Shown here: one piece after another, positions 44,883 to 55,697 of the stretch
Position numbering within the stretch: the first letter of the stretch is position 1
How the letters are laid out: each line of letters begins with the position of its first letter
Origin: Pyropia haitanensis
Lineage: Eukaryota > Rhodophyta > Bangiophyceae > Bangiales > Bangiaceae
DNA length: 64,000 nucleotides
NCBI GenBank assembly: GCA_008729055.1
Contig: SDUX01000007.1
Location: forward strand, 1,784,064-1,848,063
Reading direction: 5' to 3'
Notes under the pieces: model-generated
Told to the model about the DNA's origin: nothing
Database searches by the model: none
Seen by the model: the letters and a program-made list of their open reading frames with translations, nothing else
Translations under genes and position numbers: made by a program

Positions 44883-47800
44883 GTTCTGCAAGGGAGGAAA
44901 AATTTCATGTATTTATTTTTCGATACAAATTGAGGCTGTGAATGTACACGTAGCGATTGATGGCTATATTCAAGGTCAACTTGCGAAAGTGTCATCCTCG
45001 GCCCTTCTCACCCATGGATGGATGCAGCCTCGCAGCTGTCAGCGACAGTGAGTTCGGCAGCGTGCACAGGAGGCAGTGTTGAAGTGGTCGGAGAAGCCCG
45101 GGGTGAGCCCTACGGGGGAGGAGGCTCAACGGTGCGCAAGGGTCCGCCGTCAGCAGTGCCGTTCAATGAGCATCTGATTGCCGCCGGGCTCCGCTTTCAC
45201 TGCGGTGTCTGTTCTTGTCTCCTGCCCGCAGTGGGCATGCGGCTACTCCTTGTCGTCAGACGCGAATGAGCGAGTTGACACAGTTTAATTATGTGGCCAT
45301 AGAGGCCGGCACTGCATGCGCCGTCTTGGCTGCCATGGAATGCTCGCCAGGCAACGGATGTGAAAAGACCTGCGCTCAACCGATCAAAGGCCTCTACCTC
45401 TGTCGGATACCACCCGGCCATACACCCACCCACCCACGCCAGCGCATAGGGCGTGGCCATCTGCGCACGGACGCAGCATGTCCTCTCTTGTACGGGAATA
45501 AAGGTCTGTATGTTCCTACCGACCCCGTCCGCCGACCGTCCACCCTCGGTGCGCCGGACTATGTACGGGGTCTGACCCCTCACTCGCACTCACTGCTGCC
45601 CCCCCCCCTTCCGGCCTCTCACAGGCAACTGTCTCTCGCGGGGCGGGAAGGTGCCGATCGTCCGTCGCGGCGGTTGGTCGACCCACCTGGAGGGCCGATC
45701 GTACTTGTCTCCGCCGCACCACAAATCCACCATGGAATTGACCAGATTTGCCCAGCCCACTCACACCTTGGTCCGTTTTTACGGTTTGACCGGACGATCG
45801 CCAGTTAGCCACAGACCAGTTGTATTGAATGTACTGTTTCACAACCACGAACATAGAAAAATTCGGCCAGCTGGTGGCGTTCTTGGGTTGTGACCTCGAG
45901 CAGTCAGCAGTGTCCAACCTGCCGACTCGTCCAGGTACTCTCAATCCTACTCTCAGTTGGTTGAAGGGCACGCCGGCCTGGCCGCCCAGGCTCGGGTCCC
46001 AAGCACACTCGAGGGCCCGATTTCATCCAACCAATAGAAGTCGAGGATGGGACTATGCGTGGTGTAACTGATGGATGGGAGCGCGAGTTGTCGACCGTTC
46101 TCAGCCGCAGCCTGTATGTAGCGGCGCACAGCACTCGGGCTTGAAGCAGCATCAGCCAGTAGAACCTCTGGGATATACAATTTACAGCTGTCTTGGATCG
46201 CGATCAAGCTTTGTGAAAGATCACTTCAAAACTGGGTTAGATGGAGACCTCTTGCGTGTTAGCTGTTGGACGGACGTACTTTGCAACAAGAGGGGACTGC
46301 TGATGTCCCACTCGTTTGCTTTCAATCTGTCATGCACATAAATACTGGTTCTGGTGTAAATGATGCGGTGGACACTCTCCGGTTGGTGGCGTCCGCCGGC
46401 GGCGACGGCAGTCTGCCTAAGGGAAAAAGTCTGGTGGCGGCTAGCAGCGCCCACAGGCTGGCGGGTGGCCGCCGGCCAATGGAGATTGGGTGTCGGTAGC
46501 GCTAGCGGCTTGCGGCCGGGGGCAGCAGCTGCCGGCGGGGGTTGATGTTGGTGGCGGGCCGCGGCCGCCGCTGTCGGAGAGGTCGGCGGAGGCCAGATCG
46601 GGGCGACTGACTGCCGCTGCCGAAGCTCGCAGCGGGGATAGAAAGTAGTAAGGGTGGTCGCCAGCGGCCGCAGGCGGGGCAGCGGTTGCCGACCGGTGGA
46701 AAGTGTGCGCCCGTCGCGCTGGCGGCTGGTGGTGGTCGGCGGCCACTAACAGAGGGATTGGGGGATAGCGTCGGGCGGAAGTGTATGCGGGTGGGAGGAG
46801 GGACCTGAGCCCGCGGAGAGCGCCCGCCTGCGTCGGCGGCAGCTGGAGGCGCGGGAAGGGGCTAGCGGCGAAAGCCAACGGCGACAAACGAGGAAGTGGG
46901 CGCTAGCTGGGGAGTGGTGACCTCAGACCATCCTGGAGACTGGTGTTGATTAAACGGGCTGGTGGCGGGGTTGTGGGCTGGGAGAGGGCGGCGGGGGCTG
47001 CGAGCGGGTGGCGCTGGGTGCCGGGTGGGAGGTACCTGGCGGCAAAAGGTGCGACCCGCTGCCGGGGTGGGAGGGGCCGTCGCCCGCCGGTCGCATCAGC
47101 GATCGCTGGGTTGGAATGCGGCGATCCGCACCACTACCGGCCGAAGGGCAGAGTCGGCGGCTGCTCGCGCGGTGGCTGCCTCTCCAGCCAGACGCGGAAG
47201 GGGCGGCAGCCGCAAGCATGAAGGACTCAGTAGAAGAGAAAGCTTGATAAGCCCAGCACAACACCGAACTTATGTACTTGTATGAACTTTGACTAGTGTT
47301 CTGAACATTTGAAAATGTACCGAAAGTGTGGGAGCTCGTCAAGGGCTAATCAAACTTCATCTAAAGGGTCCTATTCAAAACTCAGAACGCGTGTGTGCAT
47401 GGGACGTGAGCCGCGGCTCAGGACGTGCCCCGGGTCTCGATTGGCTGGTCTCCGGCAACAAAGCATTCATCGGGCAGGGGCGGAGGGGTGGTGACGCAAC
47501 CCGACGCTACACCCGCCCGGTGCGATGCTCCGTCCATGCGCGCTGTTAGGTGGATGATGGCTGGCGGCGCCCGCTTTGGCCACTCACATGGTGGTCAAGT
47601 TGAATTCCAGGGCGGAATTGAGGCGGTCCGCCCCCCGTTTCGCCACCGAGCCCCAAGTGGACGGACGAGCATGGGCGATGCGCTGTGGCGGTCCTGGCAT
47701 CGTCGGTCACATCCTGCACCAATTGGTCGCCCGCCAGACTCGGAACACGGGCGTTCACAGAGCGAGGCCTGCGCATGCAACGTCTGGCGGGGGGCAACGG

Positions 47801-50119
47801 TGCACAAATGCATCGAAAGGCGGCGGTCCCGCGCATCGTGGCGAGTCCTCGTGCTCTCTCCAGGACAGGCGATGGAGCGAGGAGTACTGGCAAGCAGGCC
47901 CGGCCGGCAAAGTGACCTGCTGCGGCGGCGTCGTGGCGCACTCTGTGCGACAGACCTTGCTGCAATCAGTGCTGATCAGGCACGGTTGCACGAGCACAAC
48001 GCGCCGACCCCATTGGCCAACAATGACTTTCTACAAGTTCGACCAATCAAGTGGCACCAGAGGATATGAGCGAGCAGATTGTGTACGCCCTCGATGATAG
48101 CCCGCCTACAGCAAGGCATGCAGAGCGGGCGTGCACTCGCGAGAGGCACTAGGAAGCTGGGCACGACTTACCTACGGTCCTCGTTGCCCACGGCAACAAG
48201 GTCGGCCAACCTAGCCGCCGCCCCGCCGTCGGTGGAGTAAGCTCGTGGCGATGGCGACCGACGACTTATGCGCGCACAGTGAGGCCCGCCCGGTCGCGCC
48301 TTCCCAATCGGTCACATCCAGCTGGCGGCGGCGGCGGTTTCGGCATTGTTGGCCCTAGCTACCAGCCGTCGCTGCGCTGTGGAGGCACCGCCCCACTTGG
48401 ACTGCGTTGTCGGGGGGTCGCGACGTCTGCACGCGGGATTGGGCAGGGGGGTTGGGGGGGGGGGTGAGGGAGTGGGTTGGCCGTCGGTGCGGGAGGTGGC
48501 CGGCACGGGCGGGTGCGTGCAGGGGGTCCGTGGGCGGGCACGGTGCCCGCCGTGTCCAACTGCCGCTCGTTTTTCCTGCGCTTCCGAAGCGGGTCCTCCG
48601 TGCTACAGGTACGGGGAGGGCCTGGCAGGGCCGTGTGGGAATCGGCCGAGGGCGAAAGACTCGCGACGCAGGGTCACCTGAACGTGTGGGCCCGAAGCTC
48701 AAGGACACCCCCTATCACGCGCGCTCGGGAGGCGGCGGCGGCAGCGGCGACGGCGGCGGCAGCGGTGGCGGCGGTGACGGCGGCGGTGGCGGCGGCGGCG
48801 GCGTGGGCCCGTCAGCCTCCGTTGGCACCGACGCCCGGCGCGCGCGCGTTTGGTGCGTTGCCCCTAGCCACCTCGACGTCGGCGGGCTTTTGGCCTGCGT
48901 TGGCGCTCGGCGCGGGTCCTCGCGCGTGCGCCGCGGCCACTCGCGAGGTTTCCACACCGCACCGCTGCCGCGGCGTGGCGTTTCCCACTTCCCACGAGGC
49001 ACCACCGCCATTCTACCTCGCAATCCATCCGTGCCCGTCGACCCCCCCCTCCCCCGTTGTGCCCACCCCGCCAAACGCCATCTCTTCGGCGGTTGCGGGG
49101 CGTCCGGGCCTTTCAACAGCGGCCGTCGGTGGCGGCGGTGAGGCCACTCCCGAGAGGGCTCCCTGGTGGGGGCACGCAGACACGCTGTGGGGGGCCGTGG
49201 GTGGGTGCCTTGTCGGACCTGCCAAGGGGGGTTCCACGGTGAGGAGCCTTGCACGCGCCGACCACGCCGAAAGCGCCACGGAGCAGGTGCCTTCTCCCGC
49301 TGCCCCGCTGCTGCTTGTTGGGGCCCGCCTGGAAACGGCGACGGCCGCAGCGCGTTGTAGGCGGCCGCCGCACAGGTGCGCGCGGGCGCTCTCGTGGGGC
49401 GGGCCGTCCGCCAGCCCTTTCCCGGCCCAGGGACAGCGAAAGCTGTGAGGGGTTGGGGGGTGCGAGCAAGAGCGGCTGCTGGGGGGGGGGGAGGTGGGGG
49501 GGAAGGGGAGTGGCGAGAGTCCCCTCTTGTGCTCGCGCGTGGGAGCTCTTATTCGCCGCCGCGGCTCGGGCAGTTGGTGCATGTACGGTGCCAGCCATAA
49601 CCTCGGCGTTACGCCACTCGGTTGGTGTCGTCTTCCTGTACACCAGTCCGTCGAGCACCCTTTCCGTGCCTGGTCGGAGCAGCCACACGGCGTTTCCCAT
49701 CGCCCTGGCCATCGGCGCCTGTCACACGTCCCTCTTACTTCCTGTTGCTCGCGCTTGCTGGACTGTGCCGTCGGCATCCGTCCGGTCACAGTGGACCCCA
49801 CTGTGCGTTGCCGTCGGTGCAATTGAACCCGGCCCGGCGGCCGTGACTGCCAGCGGAGCTTCCTGTCGAAGGCCTGTTGCCTGTCGGCGGGCGCTTGTAC
49901 CTGGGGAGGCGTTTGGTGTGGGTCCCCCCTGTTCGACCAGATCCCGCCGCACGTACCCCTTTCCATCCGCCTGTGGTCGTCCGCTTTTGATCGGGGCATC
50001 TGTTCTCTGCGGCGGGCTGCTAAGGTTGGCGTGGGACGTCGAAGCAGCAACGACACGGGCGCCCTGAACTCTCCTCGTTCGTGACGCTGCCGGCCGCTTC
50101 ACCACCCGTGCTGTCGATC
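44883..50119. other. Long lower-GC gene-poor stretch
   Basis: Bases 44883-46400 and 47200-48300 have balanced composition, and their open frames are short with no motifs. Bases 46440-47220 are GC-rich with overlapping frames on both strands; one on the minus strand begins with an Ala/Ser/Arg-rich, transit-peptide-like sequence (MSPLAFAASPFPRLQL, from 46887), but nothing recognisable follows. Bases 48280-50119 are GC-rich upstream sequence of the RING ligase, with a CGG-repeat patch at 48727-48810. No gene is supported. Confidence 0.4.
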
Positions 50120-51859
50120 ATGTCTACCACCCCACGCTCGGACTTGAAGTCGGACGTCATTAGTCCAGCTCCCGAAGTACCACCACCGCGCACGCGCTCC
50201 CCCCCGCCGTGTACGCCTGCGGACAACTTCGCCCTCACCCCGACGGCTGCTGTACCCCACTTGGTGAACCCGTCCGCGGAACCAGCGGAGGCTGCTGCGG
50301 ACGACGAAGCTGATACGCGTCTGCCACCACCGACACAACCGGCAATTCCCCCGCGCCGGACGGACGTGCGCCCGTCATCCTTGGCCGTCGTGCTTTCGCC
50401 CTGTCGCGCCCCTGCTGTCGGACCCAGCGGTACGCGCACCGCTCCGGAACAACGTCGGAGTGCGCTTGCGGCTGCAGGCACTCGTCGCGTCGAGCCGTCT
50501 CCTATGAATGCTGTCGCAGTGCGACCTGCTGGAGTAGGGGCTGGAGTAGCGGCTGCAGCGGCGCCGGCGGCAGCGACGGCAGCAGCGACGGTGCCGGCAG
50601 CGACAGCGACGGCGGCAGCGGTGCCGTTGCCTGATGAAGTTGCGGTTGCTGACGCGTCCCCACCGGTGGTGGCTGCTGCCGCCGCCCCGTCGGGGTTGGT
50701 GCCGGAGGCTGACACTGAGGAGGATGATATCCATCCTGTGCGTAGGGCCCCCGCGGCGGTGGTGCCTGCGGCGGGGTCAACAAGGCCCGGCCCATCGTCG
50801 CCCTCGGAGCGGGCGCTCGACCCGACTCAGGGGGATCGCAGAGATGAGATTCTCAAGATCAATGCGGACGAGGCTCTGAGCGATGCTGAGAAGAGCGCGA
50901 TGATCAGTTCCGTCCTGCAGACGAGTGCTGGCCCGATTTTGAGCACGATAAGGAATAACATGCGCAAGCGGCTCAAGTCTAGCATGATCTCCTACCACAA
51001 CGAGAAGGCTGGCGTGCTGGGATGCGAGCACTATCCTCGTCGTTGCTGCGTCAAGCCCGCATGTTGTGACGGATGGCACGTGTGCCGCCTGTGCCACAAC
51101 GAATGCGAGGATCATGAATGCGACCGGAAGAAGATCGAGGCGGTCAAGTGCATGCTGTGCAACGAGGAGCAACCGGTGGCTGCTCACTGTCGCTCCTGTA
51201 ACATCCTCTTTGCGCGCTATTTTTGCGAGATTTGCCGCCTCTACGACGACACACCCAACAAGCATCTCTACCACTGCGACAAGTGTGGCATCTGTCGCGT
51301 CGGCGAGAACAATTACCATTGCGACACGTGCAACGCATGCGTGTCTCCAGGGAAGGACAACAAGAAGCACCGGTGCGTGAAGGGGGCGCTGGACGCGTGC
51401 TGCCCGTGCTGTCAGGGCTACTTGTACGACTCTGTGTCCAAGGTCGTGTTCACCTTGTGCGGTCACGCGATGCACCATGAGTGTCTCGAGCGTTACGTGA
51501 CTACCAGCTACGTCTGCCCTTTGTGCCATAAGGAGCTGGGCGACATGAATCATCTGTACGGCATATACGACCGTGAGATTGAAGCACAGCCGATGCCGCC
51601 CGAGTACGCGCACCACCGCGTCGTCATCAAGTGCTACCAGTGCTCGGCCTCGTCGGACGTCCAGTTTCACTTGACGTATCGGCATCGGTGTGGGGTGGGC
51701 ACGTGTCGAAGCTACAACACCTACATTGAGCGGCAGTACGTGGCGGACCCGCATGTAGCGGGCTCCTCTTCGATGGCCCCTGCGTCTGTGCCGGTTGCAG
51801 GACCGCCATCTGGGGGCGGGGATGGTCCGGGCGCCGGTGGCGACGCGGCACAGCCATGA
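50120..51859 (+). CDS. RCHY1: CHY/CTCHY/RING zinc-finger E3 ubiquitin ligase (RCHY1/PIRH2-like)
   Basis: RCHY1/PIRH2-type proteins transfer ubiquitin from E2 enzymes to substrates and autoubiquitinate. The ATG at 50120 (MSTTPRSDLKSD) gives 579 residues in one exon. Residues 1-300 are low-complexity Pro/Ala/Ser. Next come the CHY finger (from GCEHYPRRCC, residue 301), the CTCHY finger (CEICRLYDDTPNKHLYHCDKC), a RING at about 427-468 (CPCCQGYLYDSVSK, CGHAMHHEC, CPLCHKEL) and the C-terminal zinc ribbon at about 504-535 (CYQCSASSDVQFH, CRSYNTYI). All zinc ligands I expect are present. The N-terminal extension is unusual, since animal RCHY1 is about 260 residues, and it does not contain the hemerythrin domains of plant BRUTUS-type relatives. 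Expected location is nucleus and cytosol. The gene converges with the DUF218 gene. Confidence 0.95.
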   Translation: MSTTPRSDLKSDVISPAPEVPPPRTRSPPPCTPADNFALTPTAAVPHLVNPSAEPAEAAADDEADTRLPPPTQPAIPPRRTDVRPSSLAVVLSPCRAPAVGPSGTRTAPEQRRSALAAAGTRRVEPSPMNAVAVRPAGVGAGVAAAAAPAAATAAATVPAATATAAAVPLPDEVAVADASPPVVAAAAAPSGLVPEADTEEDDIHPVRRAPAAVVPAAGSTRPGPSSPSERALDPTQGDRRDEILKINADEALSDAEKSAMISSVLQTSAGPILSTIRNNMRKRLKSSMISYHNEKAGVLGCEHYPRRCCVKPACCDGWHVCRLCHNECEDHECDRKKIEAVKCMLCNEEQPVAAHCRSCNILFARYFCEICRLYDDTPNKHLYHCDKCGICRVGENNYHCDTCNACVSPGKDNKKHRCVKGALDACCPCCQGYLYDSVSKVVFTLCGHAMHHECLERYVTTSYVCPLCHKELGDMNHLYGIYDREIEAQPMPPEYAHHRVVIKCYQCSASSDVQFHLTYRHRCGVGTCRSYNTYIERQYVADPHVAGSSSMAPASVPVAGPPSGGGDGPGAGGDAAQP

Positions 51860-52436
51860 GGCGCCGCCGGCTGTGGTCGTTTCGACACTCCCGTACCTGC
51901 TCGCTGGTTTTTGACTTCAACTTTGCACACCGCTACCACCCTCCCGCTGGTGAGGGGTGCGCGTCGGCGTGGGCGCGTGCGTGCGTGCGCCCCACCTCCC
52001 CGTTCGTCCATCACCGCGACCGTCGTCACCGCTTTTGATCGCGGTGGCGGCTGAGCGGCGCTCCGACCCACGGCACCCGGGCCCCGCCGCTACGCCCGGG
52101 TCGGCGGTCGGCGAGCGGTTGCCGGGCCTGTTGATGGTGGTGTCGACCATGGGAATCAGTGCCGCCGCGTTCCTGCCGCCACCTCTAACCTAGGGTGGGG
52201 GCGGAGGTCCCATGGAGGTTGGTCGAGGGGTTGATGTGGCGGCGCTGCTCTGCGTCTTCCTTTCTTCTCTTCCCGTGTCGTTGCCCCGCGTTTGTGTGCG
52301 AATAATAATTGAGCCTATTCTCCCCTTCAAGCCACCGCGCGTACGCACCGCCAATCTGCTCCGACACCGTCCCCTGGTTCCTCCGGACTGGTGGGACTAA
52401 GCTGTTAATGAGGCGCACGGCACAAGTTGCCCCCGC
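51860..52436. other. Convergent intergenic region
   Basis: This region lies between the stop codons of the RING ligase (+) and the DUF218 gene (-). It contains lower-GC 3' flank sequence, including TTTTTGACTTCAACTTTGCA soon after the RING ligase stop. No gene is seen. Confidence 0.6.
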
Positions 52437-53147
52437 TCAGTACGTTCCCCGCGCGTCGTCGTCAAGCGACGGCGTCAGTGGTGCTTCTGCCTCGGCCGGC
52501 GCCGCCGCGTAGGCGGCGTGCTCCCCAAACACAAACGCGGCGAGCCCCGCCAGGTCCGTCACGGTGGTCATCACCCCCCCCACCGCGGCGGCCAGGCCCG
52601 CCTCCTCCTTGCGCACCCGCGCGGCGCGGGCGGCCGGCTCCATCCCCACATCCGGCACCACCTGCCAGTCGAGCACGACCGACGGTGGCGGTGGCGGCGG
52701 CGGCGGCCCGGCGGCGGCGGCGGCAACGGCGGGCAGCCCAAACACCCACTCAAACACCGCCCGCGCGCGGGGCGCGTGGAAGGCGTTGGTGATGACGAGC
52801 AGCCGGCGCAGCCGCAGCGGCCCCGCGAGCGCGACGCGGCAAAAGTAGGCGTTGCCAATCGTGTCGAGCGACCAGCCGTCGAGGCGCAGGGCGCGGCGGT
52901 CCACCCCGTGGGCGGCGACGAGGTAGGACGCCGACGCGGCGGCCTCGTCAATGGGCGTCCCGCGGGTCGGGTGCGTGGGGGGGGGCCGGTGCGGGGTGCC
53001 CCGCGAAAGGAGCAGGAAGTGGGGGGGGCGCGGCGTGACCGCCGCCGCCGCGTCGAGACGGGCAGCCACCCACGGGTGCGGCTCGCCGGTGGGGGTGAGG
53101 CCGCCGCCGGGAACAACCACCGCGTCGTAGGGGGGGGGGGGGGGCAT
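52437..53147 (-). CDS. DUF218 (YdcF/SanA-like) domain protein
   Basis: DUF218 proteins form a Rossmann-like fold; bacterial members are linked to envelope function and nucleotide or cofactor binding, but the reaction is unknown. The frame is intact for 236 residues from the ATG at 53147. It has the expected order of motifs: DAVVVPGGG (residues 8-16), FLLLSRGTPH (about 46-55), TPIDEAAASASYLVAAHGVD, the hallmark SLDTIGNAYFCR (about 95), LLVITNAFHAPRARAVFEWV (about 118) and the C-terminal VVPDVGMEP with basic and acidic residues. There is no signal peptide or membrane helix, unlike many bacterial members, so it is probably soluble. The A-rich plus-strand sequence at 53265-53310 would be a T-rich leader on the coding strand. 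Confidence 0.88.
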   Translation of the reverse strand: MPPPPPYDAVVVPGGGLTPTGEPHPWVAARLDAAAAVTPRPPHFLLLSRGTPHRPPPTHPTRGTPIDEAAASASYLVAAHGVDRRALRLDGWSLDTIGNAYFCRVALAGPLRLRRLLVITNAFHAPRARAVFEWVFGLPAVAAAAAGPPPPPPPPSVVLDWQVVPDVGMEPAARAARVRKEEAGLAAAVGGVMTTVTDLAGLAAFVFGEHAAYAAAPAEAEAPLTPSLDDDARGTY

Positions 53148-54344
53148 CGTCGTGGGGGGAAGGGAGTGGGTGGGCGGAGAAAGCGTCAAATCGGGAGGAC
53201 AAGGCGGGGGGATGGGTGCACGGAGGAGATAGCCCCAGAGGACGTGCAGAGGCCCAGTCCACCTGCAGCAACAAAAACAAAAACAACAACAAAAAAGAGG
53301 CAAAAAGTGCAGGCGGTGTGGCCGGTCACCGGGCCGGTGGTGTCTCTCTGCAGGGCGGCCCTGGCGGGCGTCCCTCTGGCGGGGGAGTGGCCGAGGCTGA
53401 ACCACCCGCACGCGAGGGCGGACGGACGCAGCCGGCGGGGCCGCCGCGGGCTCCCGAGGCCGCGGCCGCCGCGAGCGCGGCCGCGTGGCCGGCTCGGCCG
53501 CTCGGCGGCCGGCCAGGCAGGCCGTGGGCGGCGGGCAGGGTCCCGCGGGGCGGCCGCCCATAGGGCGGCCGCCCGCCCCGTGCGGCCGCGCGCGGCGCGG
53601 CGGCGGCGCGCCGCGGCCGTGTCCCCCAGCAGACAGTCACGGGCGGCGCGAACGCGCCGGGGGTCCACAGGCGGAGGGTACTGTACAGTCCGACCCGATT
53701 CGGATGCGGGTTTTCGGTGCGGCTGCGGTGAAACGGTCGGATCACGCTCGATGCTTGCTGTTTTTTTTTTTTTGTTTGTTTGTTTATTTTTGCTGGACAT
53801 GGCGCCAGCCAGCGTTGGCTACCAGCGCGCGTGGCAGCGGGGCACGGTGAAGGGGAGCTGTCGTCGGCCGCCGCCGTGGCCGCGCGCCGAGCCCGCCGCG
53901 GCGGCGACGGCGCGCGGCGGGCGTGGCGGTGGACGCCGCCGGCGCGCGCCGCGACGACCCGCCGGCGCACCCGCCACAGCTGCCAGGGGTGAGGCAGGGC
54001 GTGGGCGCACGCAGCGGGGGCGGCCGAGGCGGCGGCAGCCGCGGCCCACCGCCGTCAGCCGCACCGTGGGCGGCCGGTGACGCCGCGCGCGCGACGCGGA
54101 GCATCCACGGCCGCGGCGTCCGCGGCCGCTGCCGTTGGCGCCGCCGCCGCGCCCGCGCGGGCCGCGACCGCCCCGGCGCTGGTACCGTCGGGTGGCGAGT
54201 GCCACCGCCGCCGCGCCCCGATTGGCCGGTACGGTACCGACCCGCGCCGCCGCCACCGACGGCTCGTGCGGTGGACTTTGTGGAGCGCGGGCGCCCGGCA
54301 CGTCCCGCCGGCGGGACGCGGAGGCGCGCGCCGTGCCGCCGCCC

Positions 54345-54375
<31 letters not shown>

Positions 54376-54688
54376 GGCGGGCCGTCCCCCCGCCAACGAC
54401 GCGCCGCCGCGGGCGGGACGGGACACGCCGGCCGCCTCGCGGCGGCGCTCGCGGCCGCCGCCGCCGCCGCCGCCGCCGCCCACCCGCCGCGCGCGGGCGT
54501 CGGCCGACGGGCGGCGTGGGCGCGGCGGCGGCGGCGGCGGCGGCGGCGGCGTCGCCGTCCGCCCGAGTCTGGTCGTGTGGGTGCCCTCCCCACCCCCCCC
54601 CCCCCCCACGAGGCGGCCCGCCGCAACCCCCCCGCCCACGTCACCCCCCCCCCCCGTCCCCACCCCTGTTGCTCCTTGCCGCGGCGCG
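53148..54688. other. Divergent promoter region between DUF218 and hydrolase genes
   Basis: This holds an A-rich patch at 53265-53310 (leader side of the DUF218 gene) and a T-rich patch at 53761-53796 with TTTG repeats (leader side of the hydrolase). The rest is CGG/CCG low-complexity sequence. No domain-bearing frame was found. Confidence 0.45.
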
Positions 54689-55697
54689 ATGCCCCCCCCC
54701 CTGGCGGTGCGGATCCCCCTCCCCCCCCCCCCCCCCCCCGGCGTTACCCTCGAGGCGTTTGTGTACTCCCCCCCCCCCCCCCCCCCGGGCCACGCCGCCG
54801 GCGGCGGCACCACCCCCCCCCCCCACTGGGCGTCGTCCTCCTCCACCCCCACCCGCGCCTCGGCGGGGACGCGGCCAACCGCGTCGTCGCGGGCGTCGCC
54901 GCCGCGCTCGCCGCGGCGGGCGTAACGGCGGTGGCGGTCAACGCGCGGGGGGTGGGGCGGTCGGGGGGGGGGGGGGGGGGCTCCGCGTCACTGCTGCTGC
55001 CGCGGCCGACGCGGTGGCGGCGGTCGCCTGGCTCCGCGCCCGTCTGGCTGGGGGGGCCGCCCCCGGTGGTGGTGGTGGTGATGGTGGTGGTGGCGGTGGT
55101 GGTGGTGGTGGTGGTGGTGGTGGCGATGGTGGCGGTGGCGGTGTGGTCGGCGGGGGGCCACCGGCGGAGGCGACGACCACGCCCGCCCCCCCAACGGTGG
55201 TGCTGCTGGGCTACTCGTACGGCGCGGCGGTGGCGCTGCGGGCGGCGGCGGCGGCAGCGGCGGCGGCGGCGGCGGCGGCACCGGTGTCGGCACCCCCGCC
55301 GCTGCCCCTGGTGCTCGTGTCCCCGCCCGTCGGGCTCGTCACGGCGTGGCTGCTGGGCGTGGCGGTACCGCCGCGCCTGCCTGGTGGGGCGCTGTTTGTG
55401 GGGGGGGACGCCGACGCGTTCGCGTCGGCCGCGGACTTTGGCCGCGCTGCCGCCGCCGCCGCGGGCGGCGACGACCGTGTCCGTGTCGGTGGCGGTGGCC
55501 AAGACGGGGGTGACGGTGGGGGTGGCGGTGGCGGTGGGGGCGGTGCGACGCGCGAGGCGGTGGGCGGCGGCGGCGTGGAGCTGCGGGTCATCCCGGGGGC
55601 GGGCCATTTTTGGGAGTCACCGGGCGCGTTTGGCACCCTCCGGGACGCGGTGGTGGGGTGGGTGACGCGGCAGCGGTCGGCGGGGGTGAGCCGCTAG
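54689..55697 (+). CDS. COG2945-type alpha/beta hydrolase, frame broken at C and G runs
   Basis: Alpha/beta hydrolases of the COG2945 group are predicted esterases or lipases of unknown substrate. The pieces, in order, are MPPPLAVRIPLPP with VTLEAFVYSP (from the ATG at 54689), then PPLGVVLLHPHPRLGGDAAN (oxyanion-region HPHP motif) and AVNARGVGRSGG. Next are DAVAAVAWLRARL, the nucleophile elbow VVLLGYSYGAAVAL (Ser codon near 55215), LVLVSPPVG, an acid candidate VGGDADAF, and RVIPGAGHFWESPGAF carrying the catalytic histidine. The reading frame changes at the C12 run 54813-54824 and again at the G18 run 54963-54980. Both breaks are in homopolymers, and the motif order is otherwise complete. Base-count error is the likely cause; a pseudogene is possible. 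A Gly/Asp-rich insert (about 55060-55160) is unusual. Confidence 0.8.

Noticed and set aside
46441..46887. Minus-strand frame starting with a chloroplast-transit-like sequence
   Set aside because: No mature domain follows; the Ala/Ser/Pro/Arg composition arises easily from GC-rich DNA.
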